From contig JAJWXI010000043.1 of the NCBI GenBank assembly GCA_021641225.1, positions 1 to 12,163 of the forward strand: 12,163 bases of DNA, written 5' to 3'. Positions 1-7,700 of the stretch are shown piece by piece; position 1 is the stretch's first letter, and every line of letters begins with the position of its first letter. Under the pieces are notes generated by a model. It worked only from the letters and a program-made list of their open reading frames with translations. It had not been told where the DNA came from and searched no databases. The DNA is from Collinsella aerofaciens (GTDB lineage Bacteria; Actinomycetota; Coriobacteriia; Coriobacteriales; Coriobacteriaceae). The translations under genes were made by a program, and so were the position numbers.

Positions 1-127
1 TAATGACTTCCTAAAAAGTTGTGTCTTTCGATCCGGTGGCAATTGTAGGCGAACTCGGTTGCTGTCGGATGATGATTCTGCCGTGTCGCTACATGCGGCT
101 CGGAGACCTTGTCAGGATGAGAAGCGT
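1..127. other. Upstream region of azlC, no gene recognised
   Basis: I see no recognisable gene here. It may hold the end of an upstream gene and the promoter for azlC, but I find no convincing -35/-10 pair. An in-frame TTG at 59 would add 23 residues to AzlC. That extension is hydrophilic, has no good ribosome binding site, and is not typical of the family, so I treat it as non-coding. The sequence AGGA at 114-117 sits 10 bases before the chosen ATG. Confidence 0.5.
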
Positions 128-820
128 ATGGTGCTCAAAATCGTTAGAACCGTCTGGCCGGTGATGCTTACCTATGTTGCGATAGGCGCGCCGTGCGGAA
201 TGATCATGGGGCAGACGGGAATGGAGCCCTGGATGGTCTTTGCTCTGAGCAGCACGTTTGTGACGGGCAGCGGCCAGTTTATGATCTGCAATCTTTGGCT
301 GGCGGGCGTACCGGCACCTTCGATTATCGCGAGCGTCGCCGCCATCTCCTCGCGCTTTGCACTTTATTCGGCATCGATCGCACCCCATCTGGCGGGCGCC
401 TCGAAGCGTCAGACGCTGGCTGTTGCCGCGACGCTCACCGAGGAGGCATACGGCATCTCGCTTGCCAAGCTGGTTGAGGGGGAGGATTGGGGCCCGCGCG
501 AATCCTTCGTGCTCAACGTGATCCTCATCGTGACATGGGGCGCTTCGTGCACGATGGGTGCCATCGTCGGTGCCGTTGTCGATGTTCCCACCGCCATTGC
601 GAGTTTCGTCTGCACGTCGCTCTTTATCTGTCTACTCTTTTCGCAGCGGCTGTCGCGCGGCAACGTTGTCGCGGCGGTTTCGGGCGCGGTGTCCGTCGCC
701 GTATGCAAGTTCTTGGGCCTCACGAATATTGCCGTGCCGGCAAGCGTCGTGGTCGGCATTGCCATTGCGCTGGCGTGCGATGCTGTATTTGACGGAAGAG
801 GTGCCCGCGATGCCCGTTAA
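128..820 (+). CDS. azlC: AzlC family branched-chain amino acid export protein, large subunit
   Basis: This is the large membrane subunit of a two-part exporter; the family (AzlC/YgaZ) exports branched-chain amino acids and analogues such as azaleucine. The 230-residue protein is the usual family length and is almost all hydrophobic helix. Family signs are the GSGQF segment near residues 47-51, the segment AISSRFALYSASIAPHL at about 72-88, and the TEEAYG motif at 104-109. I chose ATG at 128 because AGGA lies 10 bases upstream and the protein then begins with a short basic stretch and the first helix. The azlD start lies inside its last codons, so the two are translated together. The family call is firm. 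The actual substrate is inferred. Confidence 0.88.
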   Translation: MVLKIVRTVWPVMLTYVAIGAPCGMIMGQTGMEPWMVFALSSTFVTGSGQFMICNLWLAGVPAPSIIASVAAISSRFALYSASIAPHLAGASKRQTLAVAATLTEEAYGISLAKLVEGEDWGPRESFVLNVILIVTWGASCTMGAIVGAVVDVPTAIASFVCTSLFICLLFSQRLSRGNVVAAVSGAVSVAVCKFLGLTNIAVPASVVVGIAIALACDAVFDGRGARDAR

Positions 821-1133
821 CGAGTTCTTGGTTCTGTGGCTGTCGTCGTGGGCTGCTATCGCGTTCTTTCGCATCGCGCCGGCGTTCGCCTTGCGCGGGC
901 GGACCCTGTCGCCCCGCATTACCGAGGCCCTGGGCTATATCCCGCCCGCTGCCTTTGCCGCGCTGGTCGCCAACGACTTGGTGAGTCCCGGCGCGTTCGA
1001 CGCGGGGCTCTGGCCTGCCTTGGTTCCCTGGATTGCGGCTGCCGGCGTCGTGGTCGTGGCGGTCAAGACAAAATCGATGCTGTGGTGCTGCGTCTCGGGC
1101 ATCGTACTCTATATCGTCTTGAGCCTTATATAG
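810..1133 (+). CDS. azlD: AzlD family branched-chain amino acid export protein, small subunit
   Basis: This is the small partner of AzlC (AzlD/YgaH family). It has 107 residues, the usual size, and about four membrane segments. Typical features are the conserved middle, where a basic RGRTLSPRITEALGYIPPAA stretch leads into the next helix, and the hydrophobic C-terminus. The ATG at 810 overlaps the last 11 bases of azlC. A good ribosome binding site, GGAAGAGG at 794-801, lies inside azlC 8 bases upstream. The same frame is open further upstream, but that part is only the shadow of azlC. The overlap implies translational coupling and a two-subunit complex in the cytoplasmic membrane. No clear intrinsic terminator follows. 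Confidence 0.85.
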   Translation: MPVNEFLVLWLSSWAAIAFFRIAPAFALRGRTLSPRITEALGYIPPAAFAALVANDLVSPGAFDAGLWPALVPWIAAAGVVVVAVKTKSMLWCCVSGIVLYIVLSLI

Positions 1134-1207
1134 GGGTGGCGTCGCGGGCGCCGAATCTCGTTCCATCCCAACTTGTCGAATTTTTCACCGAGCTGGTCTA
1201 TTTCTTC

Positions 1208-1216
1208 TGGTAGCAT
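1208..1216 (+). promoter_or_regulatory. Possible extended -10 promoter element for kdgT
   Basis: TGGTAGCAT fits the extended -10 pattern TGnTAnnnT and lies about 70 bases before the kdgT start. I see no good -35 partner, so the call is weak. The rest of the 150-base gap between azlD and kdgT holds no gene. Confidence 0.3.
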
Positions 1217-1283
1217 GGTCAAACTTTACTGTAGCAAAGCGTGACGTGGGCTTTTGTACCCCGTCAGCGGAAATGGGGGTTTC

Positions 1284-2306
1284 ATGGCACAGGAAGCGAC
1301 CGCCAACGAGCAAAAGAAATTCAAGGTCCCGCGCATCCCGGGCGACATCATGATCTATCCGATGATCGTCGGTCTTTTGCTCAACACCTTCTGCCCGCAG
1401 GTTTTTGAGATCGGCGGATTCTTTACGGCTGCCTGCCGCGGTGGCTCCAATACCATCGTCGCCGCGATCCTGCTGTTTGTGGGCGCCGGCATCAGCTTTA
1501 AGTCCACGCCGGGCGCCATCAAGACCGGTATCGTCGTGCTGATCCCCAAGCTGGTCGTCGCAGCGGCTCTCGGCCTGGGCGTGGCATATTTCTTTAACGA
1601 CAACTTCCTGGGTCTGAGCTCCGTGTCTATCATCGGCGGCATCACGTTTTGCAACATGGCGCTCTATACGGGCATCATGGGCGAGTTCGGCGATGAGTCC
1701 GAGCAGGGCGCCGTCGGTATCCTGTTCTTTACGGCCGGCCCCGCCGTCACGATGATCATCCTTGGTGTTTCGGGTCTTGCCAACATTCCTGTCGGTACTA
1801 TCATCGGCTCCATTTTGCCGCTCGTTATCGGCATGGTTCTGGGCAACCTGTTCCCGTTTATTAAGAACCTGCTAGTTCCCGGTGCCAACCCTGCGATTGC
1901 CGTCATCGGATTTCAGCTTGGCGCGTCCATGAGCCTGTCGAGCTTTATCACCGGCGGTATTTCCGGCATCCTGCTGGGCCTCATCACGCTCTTTATCGTC
2001 GGTCCCATTACCTTTGCCTTCGAGCGCCTGTGTGGCGGCAACGGCAAGGCGGCCGTTGCCTGCTCCACCATTGCCGGCACGGCCATGACCACGCCGGTCG
2101 CCCTCGCCGAGGTCGCTCCGCGCTATGCCGAGCTTGCGCCCACCGCGTATGCGCAGATCGCCACCGCCGTCATCATCACGGCAATCATGGCCCCGATTCT
2201 GACTGGCTGGGTCGATAAGAAGTTCTGCCACGGCAAAGAGGATCTGTCGGTCGAAGGCGTCGAGGCTATTGAGGAGGCCGTCGCGACCGACATCGACGGC
2301 GAGTAA
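1284..2306 (+). CDS. kdgT: 2-keto-3-deoxygluconate permease family transporter
   Basis: This is a KdgT-family inner-membrane transporter. The family imports 2-keto-3-deoxygluconate, an intermediate of pectin and hexuronate breakdown, by proton symport. The protein has 340 residues, close to the usual 320-330, with about ten membrane segments. Family signs are the N-terminal KVPRIPGDIMIYPMIVGLLL at 14-33, the segment LLFVGAGISFK near 63-73, NIPVGTIIGSILPLVIGMVLG near 167-187, and the conserved STIAGTAMTTPVALAEVAP at 261-279. It ends in an acidic soluble tail from about 311. I chose ATG at 1284, where a GGGGG run at 1275-1279 can serve as ribosome binding site. A TTG at 1254 would add ten atypical residues. 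No kdgK, kdgA or uronate genes adjoin it, so the substrate is inferred from family only. Confidence 0.85.
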   Translation: MAQEATANEQKKFKVPRIPGDIMIYPMIVGLLLNTFCPQVFEIGGFFTAACRGGSNTIVAAILLFVGAGISFKSTPGAIKTGIVVLIPKLVVAAALGLGVAYFFNDNFLGLSSVSIIGGITFCNMALYTGIMGEFGDESEQGAVGILFFTAGPAVTMIILGVSGLANIPVGTIIGSILPLVIGMVLGNLFPFIKNLLVPGANPAIAVIGFQLGASMSLSSFITGGISGILLGLITLFIVGPITFAFERLCGGNGKAAVACSTIAGTAMTTPVALAEVAPRYAELAPTAYAQIATAVIITAIMAPILTGWVDKKFCHGKEDLSVEGVEAIEEAVATDIDGE

Positions 2307-2353
2307 TCGTCGACGCGAGTCAATCAAGCCGACGTGTGCAATTCGCGCCGTAT

Positions 2354-2397
2354 GAGCGCCCGAACGGTGACTGTTCTGCAGTGATGTTCGGGCGCTC
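2354..2397 (+). terminator. Strong hairpin after kdgT, probable terminator
   Basis: GAGCGCCCGAAC at 2354-2365 pairs perfectly with GTTCGGGCGCTC at 2386-2397. The loop can fold further, ACTG at 2370-2373 with CAGT at 2379-2382. It starts 48 bases after the kdgT stop. The tract that follows (TGCTATTAT) is only moderately T-rich, so it may be a weak terminator or an mRNA-stabilising 3' hairpin. Confidence 0.55.
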
Positions 2398-2406
2398 TGC
2401 TATTAT

Positions 2407-2432
2407 CCCCTTTACCCCTGCGGAGTAAGGGG
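2407..2432 (+). terminator. Possible second terminator hairpin
   Basis: CCCCTTTAC at 2407-2415 can pair with GTAAGGGG at 2425-2432 with one bulged T. TTTATT follows closely at 2435-2440. It may back up the hairpin just upstream, isolating kdgT from the cyclase gene. Confidence 0.35.
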
Positions 2433-2450
2433 CGTTTATTGCCTAGACAC

Positions 2451-2464
2451 GAATCGGGCGATTC
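2451..2464. promoter_or_regulatory. Palindrome upstream of the diguanylate cyclase gene
   Basis: GAATCG and CGATTC form perfect 6-base arms around a GG centre. It lies 32 bases before the GTG start. The position suits an operator or a 5' UTR hairpin, but no regulator is known and I find no clear -35/-10 pair beside it. Confidence 0.35.
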
Positions 2465-2496
2465 TGACCACTTGGATATTGAAGGGAGGGCGTCTA

Positions 2497-3639
2497 GTGG
2501 TTAAGGCACTCAAGATCGAGATATTCCTGCTGTGCATGATTATTCTTATCGGGCTTGCCGTACGAAGCCGTCGCTCCCTGTTCTCGAGCACCCAGCAGCT
2601 TTTGTTTAGCATGCTGGGCTACACGTCTGCTGCTTACATTTTCTTCGATATGATCTGGACGCTCTCGGACGGCGTAAGCACTCCTGTAGGCATCACGGCC
2701 AACTGGATTTCCAACGCGGTCTCGTTTTCGCTGTTCGCCATCGCGTGCCTCATTTGGTTTTTCTATTCCGAGACGATGCAGGGCTCACGGCTCCTGACCA
2801 CGCCCTACAGGGTGGTACTTTTAACGTTGCCAACAGCATTGGTGGTCGTGCTGGCATTTACCAGCTACTGGACGCACGCTATGTTCTATATCGATGCACA
2901 GGGCGTATATCGTCGCGGAGCGCTTTATATGATTCAGCCTATCGTTAGCTACTGCTACGTCATATATACGTCCTTGCATGCCTTTATTCAGGCTCAAAAA
3001 GTCGAAAGCCTGCAAAAGAAGGCCATTTATCGCACCCTCGCCTTTTTTGCGGTTCCCGCTCTGGTGGGCGGTACCTTCCAGGTTTTGTTTTCGGTACCGG
3101 GCCTTTGCGTCGGTATAACGCTGAGCATCCTGCTGCTCTATATCGTCTATCAGGAGCAACTGATCTCTACTGACCCGTTGACTGGCCTCAACAATCGCAA
3201 CCGTTTTGAGACCTATATGCTGTCGCTCTTTTCAAATGTGGATCAGGCCGAAGATGTATATCTGCTTATGATGGACGCTGATGGCTTTAAGCAGATTAAC
3301 GATCGCTATGGACATGTGGAGGGCGACCATGCTCTTCAGGTCATATCCGCTGCGCTCAAAGAAGTCTGCTCGGCGTCTGGTGGCTTTATCGCACGCTACG
3401 GTGGCGATGAGTTCGTGGTGCTCCAAAAGGCAGTGGCGGTACAGGACATCATAGACCTGTGTTCGGCGATTGACGACGAGCTCGCTCGTGCCGAGGTGCC
3501 GTATGCATTGCGGATGTCTATCGGTTACGCGCGGGTCGGCGATAGTGTCGATACTTGGCAAGACTTACTTCGCGCTGCCGATGCGGAGCTCTACCGCGTC
3601 AAGGCCGAGAAAAAGAAAGCCGGCGTTCAGATACGCTAG
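2497..3639 (+). CDS. Membrane-anchored GGDEF diguanylate cyclase
   Basis: The protein makes cyclic di-GMP from two GTP. It has 380 residues. Residues 5-218 hold about seven hydrophobic segments, likely a membrane sensor module of unknown ligand. A GGDEF domain fills 225-375. It has the lead motif DPLTGLNNR at 226-234, the metal and substrate region MMDADGFKQIND at 258-269, and an intact GGDEF at 302-306 after RY, so it should be active. The inhibitory RxxD site expected at 293-296 reads ASGG, so classic product feedback is missing. I chose GTG at 2497 because GGGAGGG at 2484-2490 sits 6 bases upstream; a TTG at 2479 would lie before that site. The gene uses TTA (2821, 3565) and TCA (2785, 3232) codons and is poorer in GC than its neighbours. 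No phosphodiesterase or c-di-GMP effector lies in the window. Confidence 0.9.
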   Translation: MVKALKIEIFLLCMIILIGLAVRSRRSLFSSTQQLLFSMLGYTSAAYIFFDMIWTLSDGVSTPVGITANWISNAVSFSLFAIACLIWFFYSETMQGSRLLTTPYRVVLLTLPTALVVVLAFTSYWTHAMFYIDAQGVYRRGALYMIQPIVSYCYVIYTSLHAFIQAQKVESLQKKAIYRTLAFFAVPALVGGTFQVLFSVPGLCVGITLSILLLYIVYQEQLISTDPLTGLNNRNRFETYMLSLFSNVDQAEDVYLLMMDADGFKQINDRYGHVEGDHALQVISAALKEVCSASGGFIARYGGDEFVVLQKAVAVQDIIDLCSAIDDELARAEVPYALRMSIGYARVGDSVDTWQDLLRAADAELYRVKAEKKKAGVQIR

Positions 3640-3665
3640 AAAAAAGGGGCGCACGTTTGCGTGCG
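3640..3665 (-). terminator. Intrinsic terminator of the EamA transporter gene
   Basis: CGCACG at 3650-3655 pairs with CGTGCG at 3660-3665 around TTTG. Read on the minus strand, the stem is followed by CCCC and then a run of T (the A-run at 3640-3645 on the plus strand). It lies about 75 bases past the eamA stop and abuts the stop of the convergent cyclase gene. The same hairpin could serve the plus strand, but the tract there is not T-rich. Confidence 0.65.
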
Positions 3666-3741
3666 TGGCGGCCCTCAGTTTACCGATGTACTCCATTAAA
3701 CTAAAGTATGTGAATCCCCTCTGCTAAATAAGGGCAGTTCA

Positions 3742-4677
3742 CTATGCTTTTTTGGGTTTGTTGACGATGATGATGCCGCCGCAGACCAACAGCAGGGCAA
3801 CGATGACGGTAGCGGGGCTCGTGCCCGCGCCTTCGCCGAGCAGCAGCGCGCTCAGCAGCACACCAAAGACGGGGTTCATAAACCCAAAGACCGAGACGCG
3901 GCTGACGGGGTTGACAGCAAGCAGGCGCGACCACAGCGAGTAGGCGACCGCGGAGATAAGCGCCATGTAGATGATGAGCGCGATGGCGGGGGCAATCGCC
4001 GTGGGGGAGAGCGCGCCACCTATCAAAAAGCCGATGGCGGTGAGGACCAGGCCGCCGACCAAGAACTGCCACCCGGCAAGCAAGACGCCGTCGTGCTCGC
4101 GCGAGAAGATGCCGATCAGACAGGTCGAAAGGGCACCCGCGACGGTGGAGGCCAGGATAAAGCCCTCGCCGTCGAGCGTAAAGCCAAAGGTGCCGTCCGC
4201 GCCCGAAAGGTTGACGAGCGCGACACCGGCAAAGCCCAGTACGCAGCCGAGCACCTTGGCCGCATCGAGCTTTTCGGTGCGAAACGCCAGGGCGGCAAAG
4301 AGGATGGCTAGGAAGTTGGCGCTGGCCTCGATGATGGAGCTCGACATGGCGCTGGCGCGCGAGAGGCCCAGATAGAAAAAGAAGTACTGACCGATGGTCT
4401 GAAAGAGCGACAAGATAAAGATGGGCTTGATATCGCGTACCTGTGGGACGAGCGGGCGGCGCTGGGCCGCACTCATACCGGCGATAACCAGGATACCGGC
4501 AAGCGTGAAGCGCAAACCTGCAAAGAGCAGTTGCGAGGCGCTATCGTGCGCCGGGATACCAAAGAGTGCGTAGCCGATCTTGATGCAGGGAAAGGCCGAT
4601 CCCCAGAGTGCACAGCAAACAAGACAGCCCAGGATAAGTCCGGGCAGGGTGGCGAGATACGGCTTGCGGCTTTCCAT
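3742..4677 (-). CDS. DMT superfamily (EamA) transporter
   Basis: This is a drug/metabolite transporter with two tandem EamA repeats, about residues 12-155 and 172-306, and some ten membrane segments. Such proteins usually export amino acids, metabolites or drugs across the cytoplasmic membrane. Family signs are the first helix with ALWGSAFPCIKIG at 23-35, LSRASAMSSSIIEASANFLAIL at 105-126, and NPVFGVLLSALLLGE at 268-282, the usual end of the second repeat. It has 311 residues and finishes with the basic tail NKPKKA. I chose ATG at 4677 because GGAAAGGA lies 4 bases upstream; an in-frame start at 4719 falls inside the terminator hairpin of purL. It lies in the same direction as purL but behind that terminator. 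The substrate cannot be told from sequence. Confidence 0.88.
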   Translation of the reverse strand: MESRKPYLATLPGLILGCLVCCALWGSAFPCIKIGYALFGIPAHDSASQLLFAGLRFTLAGILVIAGMSAAQRRPLVPQVRDIKPIFILSLFQTIGQYFFFYLGLSRASAMSSSIIEASANFLAILFAALAFRTEKLDAAKVLGCVLGFAGVALVNLSGADGTFGFTLDGEGFILASTVAGALSTCLIGIFSREHDGVLLAGWQFLVGGLVLTAIGFLIGGALSPTAIAPAIALIIYMALISAVAYSLWSRLLAVNPVSRVSVFGFMNPVFGVLLSALLLGEGAGTSPATVIVALLLVCGGIIIVNKPKKA

Positions 4678-4700
4678 GATGTCCTTTCCATATGTGCGAA

Positions 4701-4739
4701 GCAAAAAAGAACCCGCCACCGGGTGTGCCGGTGGCGGGT
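4701..4739 (-). terminator. Intrinsic terminator of purL, also in the leader of eamA
   Basis: ACCCGCCACCGG at 4711-4722 pairs perfectly over 12 bases with CCGGTGGCGGGT at 4728-4739, with a 5-base loop. On the minus strand the stem is followed by TC and six T. It starts 37 bases past the purL stop codon. Its T-run ends about 25 bases before the eamA start, so it sits between purL and eamA with almost no room for a later promoter. Confidence 0.85.
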
Positions 4740-4755
4740 GTTGTTACCCGAGGGG

Positions 4756-4761
4756 ATTGTA
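4756..4761 (-). promoter_or_regulatory. Possible -10 element for an eamA transcript
   Basis: On the minus strand this reads TACAAT, one base from the -10 consensus, 15 bases past the purL stop. The -35 candidate, TTCGCT at 4780-4785, is poor and overlaps the last purL codons. If it is used, the transcript begins just before the terminator hairpin. Confidence 0.3.
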
Positions 4762-4776
4762 CCCGATGGGAAAGCT

Positions 4777-7700
4777 TTAAGCGAAGTAGGCTACGCCGCT
4801 CTCAAAGATCGGCATGAACTTATCGCCGGGGACATGCTCGGGCACGTTGCGGTACAGATTGTCGCCGCGACGCTCGGCATGGCCCATCTTGCCCAGGACA
4901 CGGCCGTCGGGGCTCGTGATGCCCTCGATGGCGAGTGCGGAGCCGTTGGGGTTGACGGAAAGATCCATGCTGGGCTTGCCGTCTTCGCCCACGTACTGCG
5001 TGGCGACCTGGCCGTTGGCGATCAGCTGGGCGAGCACTTCGTCGTTGGCGACAAAGCGGCCCTCGCCGTGGCTGATGGCGACGGTGTAGGGGTCGTCCAG
5101 GCTGCACTGCGACAGCCACGGGGACAAGTTGGACGAGATGCGGGTGCGCACCAGACGGCTCTGGTGGCGACCGATGGTGTTGAACGTCAACGTGGGCGCA
5201 TCGGGCGTGGCGTCGACGATGTCGCCGTAGGGCACCAGGCCGAGCTTGATCAGGGCCTGGAAGCCGTTGCAGATGCCCAGCATCAGGCCATCGCGGGCCT
5301 TGAGCAGGTCGCGGACTGCCTCGGTGACCTCGGGAGCGCGGAAGAACGCCGTGATGAACTTGGCGGAGCCGTCGGGCTCGTCGCCGCCCGAGAAGCCGCC
5401 GGGGATCATGACGATCTGGCTTGCGCGGATGCGGCGGGCAAGCTCGTGGGTGCTTTCGGCGACGGCCTCGGGCGTGAGGTTGTTGATCACGAAGGTGTCG
5501 GCCTCGGCGCCGGCGGCGCGGAAGGCGCGGGCGCTGTCGTACTCGCAGTTGTTGCCGGGGAACACGGGGATGATCACGCGCGGGCGGGCGATCTTGGCGC
5601 CGCCGTACACGTGGATGTCCTTGGCGCGGAAGTCGATGGTCTCGACCTCGGGGGTCTCGCCGGCGCTGCGGTAGGCGAAGACGCCCTCGATGCCGCTCTC
5701 CCAGGCCTCCTGGAGCTCGGAGAGCTCGATGACTTCGGAGCCGGTGTCGATGACATAGCCCTCGACGGTGGTGCCCAGGGGCTCGACGACAACGCCGTTG
5801 GCGACCTCGGGCAGCTCGGCGTCCTCGGCGAGCTCGACGATAAAGCTGCCGTAGAGCGGGGTGAAGAGGCTCTCCGCGTCTACATCCTCGGCAAGCTCGA
5901 TACCGATCTGGTTACCGACGCACATCTTAAAGAGGCTCTCGGCGCCGCAGCCGTAGCCGGGCGTGGAGACGGCCAGGGCGTTGCCGTTGGCGGTGAGCGC
6001 CTCGACGGCGTCAAACGCGGCGAGCAGCTGCTGGGCGTCGGGACGGTAGTCCTCGCCATAGGTGGCGGGGGCGATGCGGACGACGCGGTGCGTGAGGCCC
6101 TTGAACTCGGGCGAGACGGCGCGGGCGGCCTTGCCCACGGCGACGGCGAAGCTGATCAGGGTCGGCGGAACGTTGAGCTCGCCGGCCTCGTCCTCAAACG
6201 AGCCGCTCATGGAGTCCTTGCCGCCGATGGCGCCGGCACCCAGGTCGACCTGGGCCATGAGGGCACCCAGGACGGCAGCCATGGGCTTGCCCCAGCGCTC
6301 TGCCTCGGTGCGCAGGCGCTCGAAGTACTCCTGGAAGGAGAGGTAGGCGCGCTTGTGCTCAAAGCCGGCGGCAACGAGCTTGGCGATGGACTCGACCACG
6401 GACAGGTAGGCGCCCGCAAACTGGTCAGCTTCCATCAGGTAGGGGTTGAAGCCCCATGCCATAGCACTCGCCGTGGTGGTCTCGCCGTCCACGGGGAACT
6501 TGGCGACCATGGCCGAGCTTGGGGTGAGCTGCGTCTTGCCGCCAAAGGGCATGAGCACGGTCGCGGCGCCGATGGTGGAGTCGAAGCGCTCGGAAAGGCC
6601 CTTGTTAGAAGCGACGTTGAGGTCGGTGACGAGCGAGGTCATGCGCTCGGCGAGCGTGGTGCCGGCCCAGCTGGGCTGCCACACGCTACGGGCGCACACG
6701 TGGGCGACCTGGTGCTTGGGTGCGCCGTTGGAGTTGAGGAACTCGCGAGACAGGTCGACGATGGCGACGCCGTTCCAGGCCATGCGCATGCGCGGCTCGG
6801 CGGTAACCTCGGCGATAACGGTCGCCTCGAGGTTCTCCTCGGCGGCGTAGCCCATGAACTCCTCGACGTCACCGTCGGCGACGGCGCAGGCCATACGCTC
6901 CTGGGACTCGGAGATAGCGAGCTCGGTGCCGTCCAGGCCGTCGTACTTCTTGGTTACGGTATCAAGGTCGACATACAGGCCGTCGGCAAGCTCGCCCACG
7001 GCGACCGAGACGCCGCCGGCGCCAAAGTCGTTGCAGCGCTTGATCAGACGGCAGGCATCGCCACGGCGGAACAGACGCTGCAGCTTGCGCTCGACCGGGG
7101 CGTTGCCCTTCTGGACCTCGGCACCCGAGGTCTCGATGGACTCGGTGTTCTGGGTCTTGGAGGAGCCGGTGGCGCCACCGATGCCATCACGGCCAGTGCG
7201 GCCGCCCAGCAGGATGATCTTGTCGGTGGGGGCGGGGCACTCGCGACGAACGTGGTTTGCCGGGGTAGCGCCCACGACGGCGCCAACCTCCATGCGCTTG
7301 GCCACGTAACCGGGGTGATAGAGTTCGTTGACCTGACCGGTGGCAAGGCCGATCTGGTTGCCGTAGCTGGAGTAGCCGGCGGCGGCAGTGGTCACGAGCT
7401 TGCGCTGCGGCAGCTTGCCCTCGAGCGTCTCGGAAACCGGGACGGTGGGGTCGCCGGCGCCGGTGACGCGCATGGCCTGATACACATAGCTGCGGCCCGA
7501 GAGCGGGTCGCGGATGGCGCCGCCCACGCAGGTGGCGGCACCGCCGAAGGGCTCGATCTCGGTCGGGTGGTTATGGGTCTCGTTCTTAAAGAGGAACAGC
7601 CAGTCCTGGTCCTCGCCATCGACATCGACCTTCACCTTGACGGTGCAGGCGTTGATCTCCTCGGACTCGTCGACATCGGTCATGACGCCGGTCTTCTTAA

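Noticed and set aside
1873..2327. Reading frame of 151 codons on the minus strand opposite kdgT
   Set aside because: It overlaps the conserved membrane segments of KdgT in the sense frame, and its translation is low-complexity and hydrophilic.
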